Positions 23,622 through 35,062 are shown, counted from the stretch's first letter. The stretch: 64,000 nt of DNA from Lepus europaeus (GCF_033115175.1 NC_084834.1:8715294-8779293); one strand, 5' to 3'. A program made the numbers and translations. The notes: generated by a model from the sequence alone, not told the origin.

Positions 23622-24150
23622 TTTTTTTTTTTATTGACAGTTGGTTTATTTTGTAGGTCAATGTTCTTCATAGAGCAATAAGACAACAGCAAGACATTCT
23701 GCTAATAACCTTGTTATTAGTTTTTCTGAGTAAGCAGTGTTTCTGAGAGTCCAGACCTGCTCCTGGCGTATGGGAGTGTGAGAATGTTACTGAATATGAG
23801 AAATAGAGATGGATGCTGTTTCCCAGTTCCCATTCATCCATAAAAGCAAATGCCTTCATCCACCAGCTTTTGCATGTGGAGGCATAGGTAAACGTTGGTG
23901 CCCCCAGTGACGCCTGCAAAGTGCCTCAAGACGTTAGGGCACCCTCATCCATTATAAAGAACTGGGGACAAATGAGCACTCAGCCATCTCTAGATCCCGA
24001 ATCAGAAAACTCAGGAGAAAATGCAGGCTGAAACCAGAAGAACACGAATACGGCTGAGATGCTCCGTGGATACCTGCCACTCTTGCACAACTGTAAGGTA
24101 TTTACAGGGTTGTAATCGTTTTAGGAAGAAGGAGTTGGGCAATGACTTGT
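23622..24150 (-). pseudogene. Possible processed retrocopy of unidentified parent
   Basis: Read on the minus strand, this stretch ends like a processed mRNA: AATAAA (complement at 23645-23650), then 12 nt, then a run of about 11 A (T at 23622-23632). The body upstream is of mixed composition and unlike the AT-rich surroundings. An 83-codon minus-strand frame covers 23668-23919, but I do not recognise the product in any frame, and the left limit is a guess. It could instead be unique DNA with a chance poly(T). The antisense CSINE at 23313-23610 inserted at its poly(T) end. Confidence 0.3.
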
Positions 24151-24227
24151 GATGATTTTGATTGCTAGGATTCATATGATTCCTGATGTCAGAAAACTGA
24201 TGTTCAAAGATTAATATAAATTCCCAG

Positions 24228-24352
24228 ATTATATATATCTGGGAAAATATATATATATATATTTATATATATATTACATATATATACATACATACATACA
24301 TATACACATACATATATATATGTATATATATATGTATATATATATATATATG
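24228..24352. repeat. (TA)n / (TATACATA)n microsatellite
   Basis: About 125 bp of almost pure TA with CATACATACATA interruptions. The two frames over it are low-complexity Tyr/Ile repeats and not genes. Confidence 0.95.
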
Positions 24353-24571
24353 AGGTGGAGGCAGTGATGGAAGAGTAAGTAGTGGCAGTGGAGGTAGGGA
24401 GCCTGGAAACCAAGCAGGAATATTAGGGAGTTCACCTGTTGGGCTTCTGCCATTTCCAGAAAGGGTTTGACTTCAGGAAACTCTTCAGCAGCTATTGGCT
24501 GGCTCCTCTGAGTGATGGCCAATGGGCCAGCAGCAGCAGGAGTATTCAACCTAGAGGGGGCCATCAGCACC

Positions 24572-25440
24572 ATGGGCCAGTGCGTCACCAAGTGCAAGAA
24601 TCCCACGGCAGCCTAGGATAGCAAGAATGGAGACTGGAATCCAGCAGCAAATCACACACCAGGTGTGGTGTAGACCACCGTGAAGAGCAGGTGCCACCCT
24701 GTGGCAAGCCAGGTGTGGGTATCCTCATCATGCACCAAGAATCCGGAGGCCAGCTGCCAACGTCCTGGGAGGAATCCCAGGCCAGTGCGGACGGAGGAGT
24801 CTTCCTTGTAGAGTTTGGAAGAACTGTTCAGGTGCTCGGGACCAGTGGGAGGCAGCAACTAGAAAGAAGGTGTGGAACACTTTTGCGATGACCCGTACAA
24901 GTGATGACCCCACAGAATTTCGAGTGCTGCTCTTGGCTTGGCAGTTCTAGGTGGCTACATGTGCAAAGTCACAGGAAGGAGGTTTTTTTTTTTCTGACAG
25001 CTGCGAAACAATAAGTGCAGACAGCTTGATGGGATCTGTGCATGGTTCCCTTGCCTCTTAACAGAAGCGAAACAGGGAGATACAGTCAAGATTTCTGTAT
25101 CTTTGCATTTCGGTTGGGCCTGGACTCTGAAGAGAAGCAGTGGTCACTGCATTGGGAAGTAGCCATTGCCCTGCCCGCCCTCCAGCATTGGACCTGTGGC
25201 TACACTTCCTTACAGAGAACCCCGCGGGGTTCAGGAGCGTCTCCCGAGACACCTGGGGCTTGTGCCTTCACTTCCCTCAGGTGATTGTCCTTCTGGCGGC
25301 AACTACAGTGACAATGAGGCCTCCCAAGTCACTTCCCTAACCTTGTGGAGTGGGAAACGGAGTGACAAACAGAACAAGGGGGAGGGAGAGGTGCGTTCAG
25401 CTCAGGGCCTCCCGCTTTGCGTCCCAAGGAGCATACTTAG
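24572..25440 (+). pseudogene. DCUN1D3P: DCUN1D3 processed pseudogene (coding-equivalent part)
   Basis: The parent, DCUN1D3 (DCN1-like protein 3), is an N-myristoylated membrane co-E3 that promotes cullin neddylation. The copy opens at 24572 with MGQCVTKCKNP, the parent N-terminus, and then meets a TAG at codon 15 (24614-24616). Colinear matches follow in shifting frames: EEQVPPCGKPG (about 24678), CQLPTS (about 24750), SLEELF (about 24813), DPTEFRVLLLAW (about 24910), FRLGLDSEE (about 25110), LDLWLHFLTENPAG (about 25190), VSRDTWGL (about 25240), and a C-terminus like PKEHT-stop ending at 25440. There are several in-frame stops and frameshifts, and a deletion of about nine codons near 25170. 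No introns are seen, so it is a retrocopy. Mixed-composition DNA on both sides (about 24360-24571 and 25441-26500) may be the parent's UTRs. No protein can be made. Parent sequence was recalled from memory. Confidence 0.88.
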
Positions 25441-27324
25441 TGTCTGTGCAAGGATCCACCTGCAGCCCTGCAACCAACCACGGAATCTGCTCTTTCTGGA
25501 AATCACTGAAGATCCAGATGCTTTCTGTTTTACACATTTCTCTGCTTTGCATCTGAAAGGACTCTGAAGTGCTCCATTATGTTTTAGTCCCCTCTCCCAC
25601 CCCCCACCCCTGTTTGTGGAGGAGAGTGTGGGGTTGAGTGGAGAGAATGGGACTGGTTGAATTAACATGGGGACATCGGAAAAACCTGGTGCCAGTTCTC
25701 TGCTTCTCAGGGCAGGTCTGTACTGAGTGGTGTGCTGTTTGCCTCATTGATTTTAGTCCGTAATGATTAGTTTTGAAGCCTTACACTGACTTGAGTCGCG
25801 GTGTTAAGTGTTAACCATATTGCATTCATTTCTAGCCACATAATTGCTCTTGGAGAGCAAGACCAGCCAAACTAATTTATCCCAAACTGTATTCCCCTCA
25901 CTGCTTGCTCATTTCTTCTTTGACATATTGCAGTAAATGTGGAGTTTATCCATCAGCATGCTGCACCTGTCAGTCAAGTGAGCAGGGTTTTTGTATTTTT
26001 TTTTCTGGGACAAATTGTACTGAGAACTACTTCAGCATGGAATGCAAAGCAGGGCGCCCTCACTTTTGCTGGAAGGGGCCCTCTCGGAGATTTTCTTTCT
26101 TTGGTGTAGTTTCTGTATTTTCATGCTGTAGGTAAAAAGGCTTTGTTTGTTTGTTGTACTGTGGGTCATTTGCCTCCCAGCCAAAATGTCTGTTCCTTGT
26201 GGTCCACATACAGTGCCTGCTGGCCAGTGGACTTGAAGGAAAGCTGAGCTGGAGCTCTGTTTGATTTTTTTCTTTGTGTATCATTAGCTGTGTGTCTGGC
26301 AAGTGCAGAAGCCTGGGCCTGGCCTGAACTCTGCCAAACAGATATCAACGTGTATTTGGGAGTTGCACCAGGGTTGTCACTTCACTCCAGGAGTGATTGA
26401 TTCTTCTTGTGAGTGTCAGGCTCTTTTGGGGTAATGTGATGACAGCTTAGGTTCACAAGACCTTCCTGTTGTTCCCGTTTTCACATCGGAATACACTTAT
26501 TCCGTTTTCCGTGAACTTTTCAAAGCCTCCTCGAATGTCCACATACTCCACATGGTATATTTGAATTATATTGGTTGATTAATTGAAATTACTTTTCAAA
26601 ATTACTATTTACAAAATTAGAACATTAGTACAGTAACACCAACAAGGAGAAAAATGTAGTGAAAATTCCTGTCTTTCCCTTTACTATCACTGTTCAGTTT
26701 AAAAACCAATTGCTAAAAATGTAGGAAGCCAAATCTGTAAGAATAGTTCTAGAACTATTTAGACTAAATTATCTATCTAAAAACAATGAAGACATAAAAA
26801 GAGGGAATAGAGGCAGAGAGGGAGGGAGAAAAAGCAAAGCAAATCACAAAATGACCAAATTTTATCAATAAACAGTGTGCTCTATTGACTGAATAGCAAG
26901 TACTTTGTCATTTTATGAGTTTATTTAACGCAATTGTTGGGACTTAATGAAATCATCCACATACTCAAATCTGAGAGAAACTGGGTTAATAGTAATAGGC
27001 ACATTCACACACTTAGGTAATTTCATTTAGAGTTACATAATCATAATGTCATATACATAAGTGAAGTCATATGTATGGGTATAAAATATCGCTGTATATA
27101 GATATCTTTAGGTGTGCTTTATTTATGTGGTTCAAACAATCCTAATTTTTTTCCAGAAGATTCTTTGACAGAACATCACTAAATATTATAGCACTAAAGA
27201 CTAGGGATGTAGTGTCCTAACTTCTTTCAGTGAGGATTAAATTTATATTTCCATAGCAACTACAGTTCTAAAATAATGAAAAATGATTTGTAAATGTTTA
27301 AGTGTAAAATCCATTTTATCTTCT
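25441..27324. other. Probable retrocopy 3'UTR grading into intergenic DNA
   Basis: About 25441-26500 is less AT-rich than its surroundings and directly follows the DCUN1D3-like stop codon, so it is plausibly the parent's 3'UTR. No clear poly(A) or target duplication was found to fix the end. From about 26520 the sequence is ordinary AT-rich DNA. Frames at 25905-26135 and 26060-26302 are unrecognised. Confidence 0.4.
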
Positions 27325-27615
27325 TTCATCTATTTATTTGAGAGGTAGAGAGACACAGAGAGACACAGAAAAAGAGAGCGAGCACTCCCACCCGCTGGCT
27401 CACTCCCCAGTCCCTGAAACAGCCTGTAGTGGTCCACGGCAGAGGTGGGAACCAGGAACACCATGCAGGGCTCCCACGTGGCAGCAAAAAGAGCAGTTAC
27501 TTGAGACACCTGCTGCATTAACAGCAAGCTGGAGTCAGGAGTCCGTGCTGGATATTGAAGCTAGGCGCTCCCATTTGTGATGTGGTTATCTTAATCATTG
27601 GCGCAAACTCCCACC
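27325..27615 (-). mobile_element. CSINE, antisense
   Basis: CTATTTATTTGAGAGGTAGAG, GAGCACTCCCACCCGCTGG, CTCCCACGTGGCAGC and a CATTGGCGCAAACTCCC end give the inverted CSINE layout. Confidence 0.8.
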
Positions 27616-27837
27616 CTGTAAAGCTCATTATAAATGTGTATTACTCATTGCAAATGCCCGGTGCATTCCTTTGTTACTAACAATGGAGAGATTAAAATAC
27701 AGAAAGTTATGAAGTACAGGCAACATTGGGAAAAAATGTGATTAAGTACCCAAGGTAAGATCCAAAGAGAGGATATTTTCCATAGTCCTCTTACAGATTA
27801 AGTAAGGCTGGAATAAGGTTGAAAATAAGTAGAATTT

Positions 27838-27942
27838 TTAAAGATTTATTTGTTTATTGGACAGGTAGTGAGAGAGCGGGGGCGGGGGAGTGCAGAGAAG
27901 AGAAAGACATCTTTCATCTACTGCCTTGCCTGTTTTGGCTAT
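27838..27942 (-). mobile_element. CSINE fragment, antisense
   Basis: AAAGATTTATTTGTTTATTGG, GGTAGTGAGAGAGCGG and GACATCTTTCATCTACTGCC are the inverted 3' third of CSINE; the rest is missing. Confidence 0.65.
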
Positions 27943-28007
27943 CTGCATTATTTTATTATTTCAAATAAATTAGTCAATGGCTATTCAAAATTGTCTTTAT
28001 ATTTCTC

Positions 28008-28180
28008 ATCTAATCAATATTTTTAAAATCTTTAAAAATTTTTAATAACATAAAGACAAAAGATTTCACGTATTTCATAGGTACAATTCTAAGAAGATAA
28101 ATATACTTCCCTCCTGGGTTCGCTCCTGCCCTCGATCCCCTCCTTCTTTCCTTTTTTCTTTAATTTTTGCTGACATAATT
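28008..28180 (-). repeat. Older L1 3'-end-like repeat
   Basis: TTTCACGTATTTCATAGG, TACAATTCTAAG and the pyrimidine run CCCCTCCTTCTTTCC parallel the block at 4502-4720. The assignment to an old L1 tail is tentative. Confidence 0.35.
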
Positions 28181-28182
28181 TT

Positions 28183-28437
28183 TTAAAATATTTATTTATT
28201 TGAAAGTCAGAGTTACACAGGGAGAGGAGAGACAGAGAGAGAGGTCTTCTGTCCGACGATTCTCTCCCCAGATGGCCGCAACAGCTGGAGCTGCGCCAAT
28301 CCGAAGCCAGGAGCCAGGAGCTTCCTCAGGGTCTCCCACGTGAGTGCAGAGGCCCAAGGACTTGGGCCATCTTCCACTGCTTTCCCAGGCCACAGCAGAG
28401 AGCTGGATTGCAAGTGGAGCAGCCGGGTCTCGAACCG
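28183..28437 (-). mobile_element. CSINE, antisense, head-truncated
   Basis: AATATTTATTTATTTGAAAG, GAGTTACACAGGGAGAGG, GAGCTGCGCCAATCCGAAGC, CAAGGACTTGGGCCATC and CAGCCGGGTCTCGAACCG. The last ~40 bp of the inverted head is absent, probably lost after insertion. Confidence 0.88.
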
Positions 28438-30078
28438 TAATTTGAATTCACTCTACAATCACAGGCTTAATTCACCACTAACCATCATATTCAACAAGTA
28501 AAGAGTACGAAGACCGCAGTTCCACAGAAGCATAAACAAGGGCTCTCGTAGAGTATCTGTAGTCCCTCACTGGCTCATCCTGTACGAAATTTACCATATT
28601 CTGTCCGGTTAAACCCATAATCTGCCCTAACTGTGCATTCAGCCTGGGTGGGTGTACATGAGTTGTTTACCTTTCTGTACGTATATTTTGCTGTTAATAA
28701 GTATACATTGACCTTAATCAACTAGACATTATTAAGAAAGCTAGAACTATTACAAATAAACCTTTTAGGATGATCCCCTTACCAGCTGCTACGCTATGTG
28801 CCTTGAGAGTTAGTCGTGCTATTCTCAATCCTTACGTATTTACTTATGTTTTGTAATGAAATGCACTTAATTATTTAGTGTTCCAATTTCATAGAGTAGT
28901 ATGCTTTATAGTGATTAATCAAAATATAGTATAATTGAACTGTTTAAAAATTAGAGCATGTAATTTAAAAAAAATGTTTACTATATAAAATGCGTCAAAT
29001 AAAAGTGCACTTTTAATTATTTGTAATATATATAGAAGAGGCACATTATTTTCTTTTTTCCCTTGAAACTAACTTCATAGGTCATTGGTTTTTCACAGCC
29101 TTTCCTTTTATTTTGGTTAACTTTAGTGAAGTAATTGAAGGTGCTCTATTGATGTCATGAGATTTCTAGAAGATTTGAGAAAAAAAAATTTAAGAGTAGT
29201 ATCTCAAATATTTTTACTCTCTTAAATTAATAATGTTACCTGGAAAAAGAACAAGCATCCTGCGAGCCTCAGTGCAGTATTCTTCTGCCTGTCCCTGCAG
29301 CTCCTATAGGGACTCAGGACTGGCCAAGGAAATTTATGTTGGCTGACAACTTCTGGTTCTCACTAGAGGTCGCAGGATGTCAGCAAACTGATCAGCCTGC
29401 AAGGACACAGCTGCCAGCCTTACTCTGCAAGAAGCACACTCTTTGTCCAAACTGGGTAATACCTCAGACCACGCTCCAATTAGGATCCCACGTCTAAAAC
29501 ACATTAGGGCCAATTACTGCCCCGACTCCTGCGCTGTTTCTGTCTTTGAAATTAAGAGCCGCAGTGCCGTGAGGCCTTTGAAGGCCTCATAGCAAAACGG
29601 CAGCAGAAGGCTTGGTGTAACATTCTCCAGAGAAAAACCTCCCGCGCCGTTAGGGTTATCGGATGACTCAGATTAATATCGTATTTGCTTTGCTCCCTTT
29701 TATGACGTGTTGGAGACATTGGATCAGCATCACAGTCAATGGTATGAGTTCAACACTTAAGCAATCTGTGTTTCTTTAAGAGTTTTAATTATTTTTCTAC
29801 ACAAAGAGGTAATATTTTCTATCCTTAGTAGATTCCACATACACATATTAGCATCCCTGTTGTAATTTTAATGTTCAAGTTTAATCCTGAAACAACTCTT
29901 CCCACAGCACTCTCAGTATTCAAACTCTGAAGGTGAGCTCATATTTTAAAAATTTCCCCATCATATTAACTAGAATACAGTAAGATGAAACAGCTATGCT
30001 TAGAATATGTACAAAACTTTCTCATAATTATGGTACAAAAGTGCCCATTGGAAATCCTCAGGAGAACTTTTTTTCATT
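28438..30078. other. Intergenic DNA with a possible conserved block
   Basis: AT-rich apart from 29245-29720, which is balanced, high-complexity and free of recognisable repeat. It contains GGATGACTCAGATTAATATC at about 29660 (AP-1-like TGACTCA beside an AT-rich homeobox-like core). No open frame supports a gene. Confidence 0.4.
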
Positions 30079-30428
30079 AAGGATTTATTTTATTTATTTT
30101 TGAAAGGTGCAGTGAGAGAGAGGGAGGGAGAGCAACAGAGAAAAAGAGCTTCCGTCTACGTGTTCACTCCTCAAGTGGACACAAATGGCTAGGGCTGGCA
30201 AAGGCTGAAGCTAGGAGCCAGGAACTCCAGTCCATGGGTGGAGTCTTCCCCATGGGTGGCAAGGGACCAAGGACTGGGGCCACGTTCTGCCGCTTGTCCA
30301 GGAGCATTAGCAGGGAAATGGGTTAGAAGTGGAGCAGCCGGGACTAGAACCAGACCTTTGATGTGGGATGCCTGTGTTGTAAGCATTGCAAATGGCAGCT
30401 TAACCTGCTATACCTCAACAGGCCAGGC
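30079..30428 (-). mobile_element. CSINE, antisense
   Basis: AAGGATTTATTTTATTTATT, a GAGAGAGGGAGGG tract, CTTCCGTCTACGTGTTCACTCC, ACCAAGGACTGGGGCCACG and ACCTCAACAGGCCAGG end. It is diverged but near full length. Confidence 0.82.
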
Positions 30429-30517
30429 CTACTCACAAGTTGTAAATGGAGACATCTTTCTGAGTGCTTATCCTGGAATGAATGGCATGTTTTAAGGCTT
30501 GATATTATGGAAAAGTA

Positions 30518-30729
30518 TGAGGATACTTCAAAATTTTCATGGGAAAGGGAATTAAAAATGTTTGTTTGGTGCAAAGGAATTTTAAAATCCATGGGCATTA
30601 GGGATCTTCAGATGGTTCATGGAAAATGTGTATTATGAAAAAAAATGCACACATTTCAAAATTATATGCACCAAAATAAACTTCATCTTTTAATGCCATT
30701 TTCCATGAATATTTTGAAGTATGCTTGTG
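30518..30729. mobile_element. Palindromic mariner-related (MARNA-like) element, both ends
   Basis: It reads GGATACTTCAAAATTTTCATGG at the left and CCATGAATATTTTGAAGTATGC at the right, an imperfect inverted repeat. Internal blocks are TTTGGTGCA, AAAATCCATGGGCA, TGGTTCATGGAAAATG and TATGCACCAAAATAAACTTC. It is too short for a transposase and shares termini with the mariner at 37827-39418. Confidence 0.65.
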
Positions 30730-30823
30730 TAGTGGGAAAATAGACTTTTCACTATCGATAGAAATTCAAAAGCCACAGGTAATTTTGCAGAACCAAAAGA
30801 CGGATTTTGGGATGAGCTTCAAA

Positions 30824-31108
30824 GCCCAACAGGTTAAGAAGTGCTCTGGGATGCCTGCATCCCACATTTGAGTGCTAGGGATGGAGTCCCACCTCCACTT
30901 CCGGTCCAACTTCCTGCCAATGTGCCTGGGAGGTGGAGGAAGATGGTCCAAGTGCTTGGTTCCCTGCTATCCACAGGGGAGCCCCAGGTTCCTGGCTCAT
31001 GGCTTCAGCCTCGTCCAGCCCTGGCTGTTGCAGCCATTTAGAGAGTGAACCAGGGAGTAGAAGATTTCTCTCTCTCTCTCTCATGCTATCTTTTAAATTA
31101 AAAAAAAG
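30824..31108 (+). mobile_element. CSINE
   Basis: GGGATGCCTGCATCCCACATTTG, AGATGGTCCAAGTGCTTGG, CAGGGGAGCCCCAGG, CAGCCATTTAGAGAGTGAACC, (CT)n and CTTTTAAATTAAAAAAAAG. Confidence 0.82.
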
Positions 31109-31935
31109 ATAAAACTTAAATACAGAAAAGTCATCACTTTAGCCTGTAAAGTTTATGTTTGAAAGAAAAAACTAATTTTGCAAGGAAATAAGTTTTACTT
31201 AGTTTAATTAAAATTTGTGTTCAGTATTCACTTTAATGTTTCTTATTTGGGGAAATCATTTATTAGAAAATAACTCAGAGACTGGGGTCAAAGCAGATAG
31301 GGTTTTGTTTAGAGAGCAGCAGGGTAATTTTGTGGGCTAGGAAGAATAGAGGTGAGACAGGGGCCTCCTCCATTACGCTTTTTGTATGGTTAAGATCGTT
31401 AACTGGCACACACCATACCTTATTTTATATTAAACTTCTTGTTTCATGATAATTTTATTTTTCCTCTGGGACATGTCCTATGAACTGAGACACTTATATT
31501 AGGGAAAAAATGGCTAATAAATGTGCCTTCTACATATTGAATTAATTGCTCTACTAATTGCTTTCCTGTTTTACTAGTAATTAAGAGCAAACAGCTCCAG
31601 GTTTTCTGCATGTGGTATGATGATTTCCAAAGGGTAAGTCGTCAACTTTGCACTGACTTTAAAGCCAAATACCTGATATTTTCCATCTATCATAGAAATT
31701 GCTCTTATACAACAACATGGTGGCGAACTAACTCATTTTACAGGTTTTCTAGAAATGTTTAAATCTTTTGTAATTCTTTCTTGAAGTTAAACATTTTTAC
31801 AAGGGAGCTGTACTTAGAAATTGTCCTAGCAACAGGATTTAATTATATTTTGTGTTGATATTGGAACCCAAGGAATGCGCATCTTCGGATCCTTGTGATG
31901 GACACTGATAGAAAAGATACCAGTCCCCAGCCTGT
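31109..31935. other. AT-rich intergenic DNA, nothing recognised
   Basis: No gene, RNA or repeat terminus seen. Confidence 0.5.
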
Positions 31936-32200
31936 TTTTTTTTTTTTTTTAAATTAACTAATTTGAAGGAGTGACAGAGTGGGAGATACACACACACACA
32001 CACAGAGGGAGAGAGGAAGGGAGGGAGGGAGGGAGATAGGGAGAGATCTTCCATCCACTGGTTCACACCCCAGTGTCAAGCTAAGACTAGGAACTCCATC
32101 CTGCAAGCGCTCCATCCCAAGCACTTGGGCACTCTTCCCCTGCCAGGTGTGCTAGCAGGAAGCTGGAGAGGGACCAGAAGTCCTAACAGTGAGGCATGAG
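31936..32200 (-). mobile_element. CSINE, antisense, with (CA)n and (GGGA)n tract
   Basis: Poly(T), TTAACTAATTTGAAGG, (AC)n at about 31990-32004, (GGGA)n at about 32005-32045, GATCTTCCATCCACTGG, CCCAAGCACTTGGGCAC and TGCTAGCAGGAAGCTGG. Confidence 0.75.
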
Positions 32201-33658
32201 ATAGGAGGTTCCGCCTCTCAGATGAACTGTGACCTTCACTCAACAATGGCTGTTGTTTTTCGAGAACTGATAATAATTCAGAAAACACAGCCTATATACA
32301 GCCTGGTGTTGAATACATGAAAACTAAAGAAGACTGAGGAAACCACCCAGAGCGCCAGCTCTTCCCTGCCCACACCCATCTGAAATCAGGAGATAATTAC
32401 GTACCCAAACCTTGTCTGAGTAGTAATTACCTCTGGCAAACCCAGCTCTCCTGTGTGTGCTGGCGAAGCAACATGGATGTGGCCCCTCCCTTCTGGCCTG
32501 CGAGATCACTGGGTCCCACTGCCAATCCAGTTGTGATCCCACCTGACCCCACTGCCCAGTGTGCTCTGCTCCATCTACGTTGTCCTCTGTTGTTATTGTT
32601 TTGGTTGTCAGACGTAGCGTGAACACGAATGGAACCTCGCACCAGCAGGCCAGGAAGGGGAAGGACGTGAAGGAACTTGTTTCAGAGTTGTGGCCACTTC
32701 AGTGCTTGTTAGAGCTGGGCTTGTGAGCAGAGAACTACCCATGTTCACATTTTTAAAAGAGACCATTAGTTAGTCATTAAAGTGCTTTGAAGATGAAAGC
32801 AATAAATATATAAATAAACACACTTCAGATGTTTCATATTGATTGGAGGTTGGTTTTATTGTGCAAAACTCTTGTTTGAGTGGTGGGAAAAGCCACCCAA
32901 AGTGAGTTATAATGCTGTAGCTGAAGGCCAAGGTCATTAATTACTGCCACCTAAAAAGCTCAGTGTAGCTTACAAAATACATTTGGACGGTCCCGGAACT
33001 AAGTCCGGAGCATAATGGAGAGTTTAGAAATACAGAAAAATGAGCGTTCAAGTGCAGCTGTGTATTATGAATGGAGTTAAATAAGTTATAAAATAACTTG
33101 GCGATTTTACAATGCATCGTAAAAAATGAAGTCATACAAGTTTTAAATATATACCAACCAATTACCCAACACCATATTCGGGAGGTTAGTAAACAGTGCC
33201 AGCTTTTTCAATTTAACTCTCTTCAGCACGGTGTGTTTCTATTTGTTGAGTATTAAGAGAAGTTCCTCTGAAAAATTTAGACTGTTGGCCATGTATTTTG
33301 TGAAGATAAACCAATAAGGTTTCCGACAAAGTGTTACTGTTATTTGGACATCTATTTGTTTATAGGTGGGGAGGGTGGAAAGGGGAGCTGAAATTCTCCA
33401 GTGAATGTATCCTGTTGTGAACCAAAGCAGTGCCTTCCTTCTCAGTGATCTCCACTCACTTTCTTTTGATTTTCCCACCATTTCCTTTTAGGGTCTCAGA
33501 TTTAATTTTTAGTGCTTTCCTGGGTATTCGCTGTTGTTCCTGACAACAACGACAAGAATTGGGGACTTCATAACCACTGACCTTCTGTGGCATGCTCTGT
33601 GCTACCTGATTTGCACATCTGTTGTTTGCATCACAAAAGGACAATGTGAGGTAAGCAA
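32201..33658. other. Intergenic DNA with two complex unique blocks
   Basis: A balanced-composition block at about 32330-32640 opens a 100-codon minus-strand frame with no recognisable product. 32900-33200 contains GGTCATTAATTACTGCC and TTACAATGCATCG, looks unique, and may be a conserved non-coding element. Neither is supported beyond appearance. Confidence 0.4.
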
Positions 33659-33812
33659 TTTTTCTCTTTTTATAAAGCAAGGGAGAGTGTGTGTGCTCCA
33701 GCCTGCTGGTTCATAGCCCAAATGCCCACGACAAATGGGGCTGGGTCAGACCGGGGGAAGGAGCCCAGAACTCAATCTGAGTCTCCCACGTAGGTGGCAG
33801 GGACCCAGGTGT
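33659..33812 (-). mobile_element. CSINE fragment, antisense
   Basis: GCTGGTTCATAGCCCAAATG, GGGGCTGGGTCAG, AACTCAATCTGAGTCTCCC and TAGGTGGCAGGGACCC match the middle of inverted CSINE. Both ends are eroded. Confidence 0.7.
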
Positions 33813-34841
33813 TTCCATTCATGGAATATTCGAATATTGTACATAAATTACAGAAACGGGTTCAATTTTACATGTGTCAGTAAAAAAAAAAAAAACAATT
33901 TGCCTCTAATATGCGCCAAGTCTTTTGTTTGATTTAGATATGGAAAGGTGTGGCCTCTGACTTTTATGAAATAAATGACTTGAACCCCAAGCAGAGTAGA
34001 GGAACTTGTGTTGGGAGTATAATCTGAGATACGATGCACTGGAGCCCAAAAAACAGGCTTTTGCTGGAGCTAGAGGCTGAAGGCCACGTTCGATATGGTT
34101 CTGTGCTGTGCAGTCTTTGTCAGTGGTATCGTCAGGACTGCAGCCCCTAAGGAGTGGCCAGGTAAAGGGGTCAGTGGAGGGTGAGAAGTTAGGAAATGAC
34201 AGTAACATGTTCCTGGATGATTAACTCATGCCAGCGCCTACTGTCCATTTTCAGAATAGCATAAGGTCACCAACACATTGGCAAGTGATTGACCTGGACC
34301 TCGGGCCCCATGGAGTCTGGGCTTTCCCTTCTCACAAGAGGTTCATCACCACTCCATTGCTATCTGTTGTAAGATCAGGGCATTCGCATTGCACTGGAAG
34401 TTTATCACGTATTTTATTGGAGGCTTCAGTGGCAACGCTTTAATCTCTATGAGGAAAGTAGAATGAAGTACAAATTTCATTTTATAGGTGGAACAGACAG
34501 GAAAACATGGTGGACTTAGTTCATGTGCTTTATATGAAAATATAAAACGAGCACTGCTTTAGCCAAATGAGTGGGACAGAGGAGTGGCCAGACGAGAGAC
34601 ATTACGGATGTCAGCCGCTGAAGCGTATTATTGGAGTATTTATAAGCAGCATCACCAGTCACTGAATCTTCATTTCTATTTAATGGGTTTCACATGAGTA
34701 GAATTTTTCAAATGAAGCTTATTTTTTTTTAAATCTGTAACCAGACATGTACATGTGTGACTTGCCTGAATCTCTTGCTCGATAGTGGAAAAGCTCGTTG
34801 TGCACAAGTTTTGTCATAGATCACCAGGAAAATGCCAATTA
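33813..34841. other. Intergenic DNA, no gene seen
   Basis: A 100-codon minus-strand frame (33906-34208) has no recognisable product. Nothing else stands out. Confidence 0.5.
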
Positions 34842-35035
34842 GTTTTAATAACTCGTATTTTTTATGTGCTTACACCTGCCAGGAAGTGCAGTACATGCAT
34901 AACTTTACCCAGTTCTCAGAGTTAAATGCTATTAGGTATTTCATTCTGGTTTCAAAAGTCAGGAGAGTGAAACTAGGGAAGTCACTTGCCCATGCAGAGT
35001 GGTTACTAAATGTCAAAGTCAGATGTAAAACTTTG
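34842..35035 (-). repeat. MIR SINE, antisense
   Basis: CAGGAAGTGCAGTACATGC, ACTTTACCCAGTTCTCAGAG, AGAGTGAAACTAGGGAAGTCACTTGCCC and a CAAAGTCAG end match the inverted MIR order (GAGGAAACTGAGGCAC, GTTAAGTAACTTGCCC). Confidence 0.65.
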
Positions 35036-35062
35036 TGTTTTCTGCTGCAAAAGTCTATGCTG

